DNA of 64,000 bases from Gymnorhina tibicen (Eukaryota > Chordata > Aves > Passeriformes > Artamidae). Below the pieces are notes generated by a model. It did not search any database and was not told the DNA's origin. It saw nothing but the letters and a program-made list of their open reading frames with translations. The stretch is from assembly GCA_013399875.1 (NCBI GenBank), contig VXAZ01004634.1:310001-374000 (forward strand). The letters are read 5' to 3'. The translations under genes and the position numbers were made by a program. Shown here one piece after another: positions 61,586 to 64,000 of this stretch; the stretch's first letter is position 1, and every line of letters starts with the position of its first letter.

Positions 61586-63912
61586 GTTTATACTTTCACT
61601 ATTCCCAGAAGGGCATTTATGGATTCTGTAACAGGACTCTTGTCTTTTAGTTAAAGAAAAAAAGAAATAAAAAAAGAGATTGAGCTGAAAGTTATTGATG
61701 AGTTAACATTTCTGCAGTTTCCAACTTCAGTGCTTAAATCTTTCCCATTTCTCACAGTAGACTTCTTCAGTGTTTTGTGGAACTGAATTCAAGTTCCCCA
61801 TTTGTACATGATTTAAACAACAATGTTACAGGCTAAACTAAATCTTCTAACTTACTGAGATGCTATGACAATAAGGCTGTATAGCCACCTAGCCAAATAA
61901 AAACGAACTGTAGATAGGCAACTCAGTTCTTATATCCTATGTGATTTGCGATAAAATTTCAGGAGTTTATCCAGAATAACATCCATTTCTAAAGCTATGC
62001 CTCATTTACTCCTTTCTTTCTTACATGTGTTTAAGCCAGTGGCAAAAGGTAAAATGTGTAATCTGTGCCTGGGTTTGAAGCTCACACATTTGCATTGGGC
62101 AAAAGTTCAAGTTTTATGGAGGCAACAGATTTGTCTTACCACTTGGAGGGATCTCCATTTGCTCAGAATTTTATGAAAACACCCCTGGTTTGCTACAGGA
62201 TTTGGGTCGAGGCTGCTTTATTTCCATATATTTTAAATCCTTACATGTTTTCTAGAATGGTCTCAAGTCCTTTGGAACAAGAAAATGTAACAACTCATGT
62301 TCAGTCCCCACAGACTTCCTTCATTATGTTGTTCTTCCCCCACACCTTGACCTGTGGAGAGCTTTACGTAACTCACCTCTAAGGAAAATGGTCTTAAATT
62401 TACAGGTATCCATTGCTGTAATGCAGCAGATCAGTGGGGTCATTGGAGTGATACTGTCCATGCATGCAGGCAGACTAAGCTAGAGACAAGTGTCTTCCCT
62501 GAAGTTACAAGACGGATAAATCTGCCTTGTCCTTAAGAACAAGCCCTGGGAAATCCTTTCTGTCAGGCCCCCTCATCTTAGCACAACATCAGAAGCTTGT
62601 GTATAACAATGTGGGATCTCATTGAATATTCACTTATTTCAGGAACATTGCCTTCTGTTTCCAGTGACTTCAGCATGTAATACATTATTAGCAAAAAACC
62701 ACTGTGCCTTCCCCATTAGAAAGCTTGCTCACAACTCCCAGCAGGAGCAAGGCCGGTCACTGCGTCACTATTAACCAACAGCTGACAGCTAATTGATTTT
62801 ACACTTGTGTATCAGTGCTTGCAAACCATAATTTAAAAGCTAATTTGTTTCATACTTTTAGTATCATAGGCAGTTTTGTATCCTGTCCTACAAAGCCTGA
62901 GCTAATCACAGTCCATCATTTTTACTGCTGTTGGCCCCAAAACTGGTCTTTTGTGTATTCATACTCTGCGACACTCTTATCTCTTAACCCGAATGTGAGA
63001 AACAGCCCTCCAGCACCACTTGTCTCGTGGATACATCAAGGGAGAATTTTCAAAACTGAAGCCACTTTAGGGTAGTTTTAATGAGGCCGTGTTTGCTAAA
63101 GCATGACTGACAGAAATAATAAGTTAACATTTGTGAGGGAACCCTCAGAAACGGAGCTACAGCAGGCAAAAAGCCAGCAGAAATTGTTGTGCTGTTGAAG
63201 TATCTCCTAAAATAGCTCTCCTAGCTCAGCCTAATGCAATTAAAGTTACTGATGTACATAATATGAAAACTGGGAGCTCTTCCTGTTAATAACCACTGTG
63301 TAACTGAGGTAATCCATTTCATTAATTTAATACACACTTTTGTATCCCCCGATAATAGACATATAATTAAAGGGATAGGCTTTGCATTCCAAAATTAAAG
63401 TTTGAAAAGGGCAGTTATATAAAAACAAGGCATTTTGCTTAATTTTTGCTCAATGTCAGCTTAGTTAATGCTCTTTTATTTTATTAAAGTATCAGTACTA
63501 AAATTCAGAATAAATTGATATAGGTACTGATCAACTTTATCAATAAGAAGGCATGTTACCTGGTGAAGATGAAAAGAAAACAGTAAATGATTGCAGAATG
63601 TGTGGCTGCTGTGGTTAAAAATACATACTGAAGTTGGAAAAGGTCCACATTTAATTCAATGTTTTATATTATGCTGATGTAAAAATACTAAAAAATTTGT
63701 CATTCTTTTATTTTTCAGAGTATTGATCAGAAATTATGGCAAGATGATTGTTATTTTATATTTCTCAAAATCTTTGACCAGAACATAAATTATATAAAAG
63801 CCAAGACAGTAGATTTTTAGTAAAGACACGAAAGACATCTAAAGGAACAATGAAGCTGAAGAAATTATGTTTAAAGATTTAGGAGTTTAGGTGATTAATT
63901 AGAAAATTATTA

Positions 63913-63947
63913 AATTGAGGAAGAATACTCCCTCAATTGAGTATTCT
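63913..63947. repeat. Two interleaved inverted repeats
   Basis: AATTGAGG (63913-63920) pairs with CCTCAATT (63931-63938), and AGAATACTC (63922-63930) pairs with GAGTATTCT (63939-63947). The arms alternate, so in RNA they would form a pseudoknot-like topology or two competing hairpins. This may be chance in A+T-rich DNA. Confidence 0.75.
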
Positions 63948-64000
63948 GCAAAAAGAGGAAAAATCCTACCTTTTTTTACTCCAAGTATTTCATGTTTTAT

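Larger units (their letters stand above)
60921..64000. other. Unique DNA without a recognisable gene
   Basis: A frame of 194 codons (60823-61407) begins inside the short LTR and continues into pyrimidine-rich DNA. It has no recognisable domain and is kept open by the low density of stop codons in C/T-rich sequence. The segment 62680-63420 has even composition, with AACAGCTGACAGCTAATTGA and other homeobox-like words, and is a candidate conserved non-coding block. The end of the window is A+T-rich. Confidence 0.55.

Overview
This window looks like avian nuclear DNA, most likely from a songbird (Passeriformes) or a close relative. It is A+T-rich, CpG-poor and full of short chance reading frames. 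Its recognisable repeats are typical of birds: 3' ends of CR1 LINEs with 8-bp ATTCTATG or ATTCTGTG tails, and several avian endogenous-retrovirus LTRs. The songbird assignment rests on remembered LTR family resemblance and is an inference. I found no intact protein-coding gene, rRNA, tRNA or CRISPR array. I read the window as a gene desert or part of a very long intron. It is not bacterial, so operons and ribosome binding sites do not apply.

Layout. Bases 1-392 are the 3' part of an LTR, directly followed by a coding-like frame broken by two TGA codons (393-707). Bases 708-6677 are unique DNA with microsatellites and an RFX/X-box-like palindrome. A 5'-truncated CR1 lies at about 6737-7129. 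A long unique stretch runs to 22742. At 22748-24120 there is a complete solo LTR with near-matching TG...CA ends and perfect 5-bp target duplications (ACATT). From 24126 to 40931 the DNA is mostly unique, with an old sauropsid-type repeat near 25231, a weathered CR1 near 33920, and simple repeats. Repeats cluster at 40937-44270: a minus-strand solo LTR, a minus-strand CR1, a CpG-rich pentanucleotide array, a perfect 17-bp hairpin and a plus-strand CR1. From 44271 to 55923 is unique DNA, ending at a probable LTR edge that runs into a 431-base assembly gap (55967-56397). Bases 56398-59859 contain a group of octamer-like motifs. At 59860-60920 there is a composite of an LTR, a retroviral leader with a decayed primer-binding-like site, and a second, internally shortened LTR. 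The rest, to 64000, is unique DNA.

How it fits together. No genes act together here. The features record several retroelement insertions into otherwise unique DNA. Three of the LTRs share the same roughly 55-bp 3' tail although their 5' parts differ. Some unique stretches may hold regulatory elements, but this cannot be shown without cross-species alignment. I found no convincing undescribed biological system. The items most worth a second look are the broken coding-like frame at 393-707, the 43605-43643 hairpin, the composite retroviral locus near 60 kb and the octamer group near 57.1-57.5 kb.
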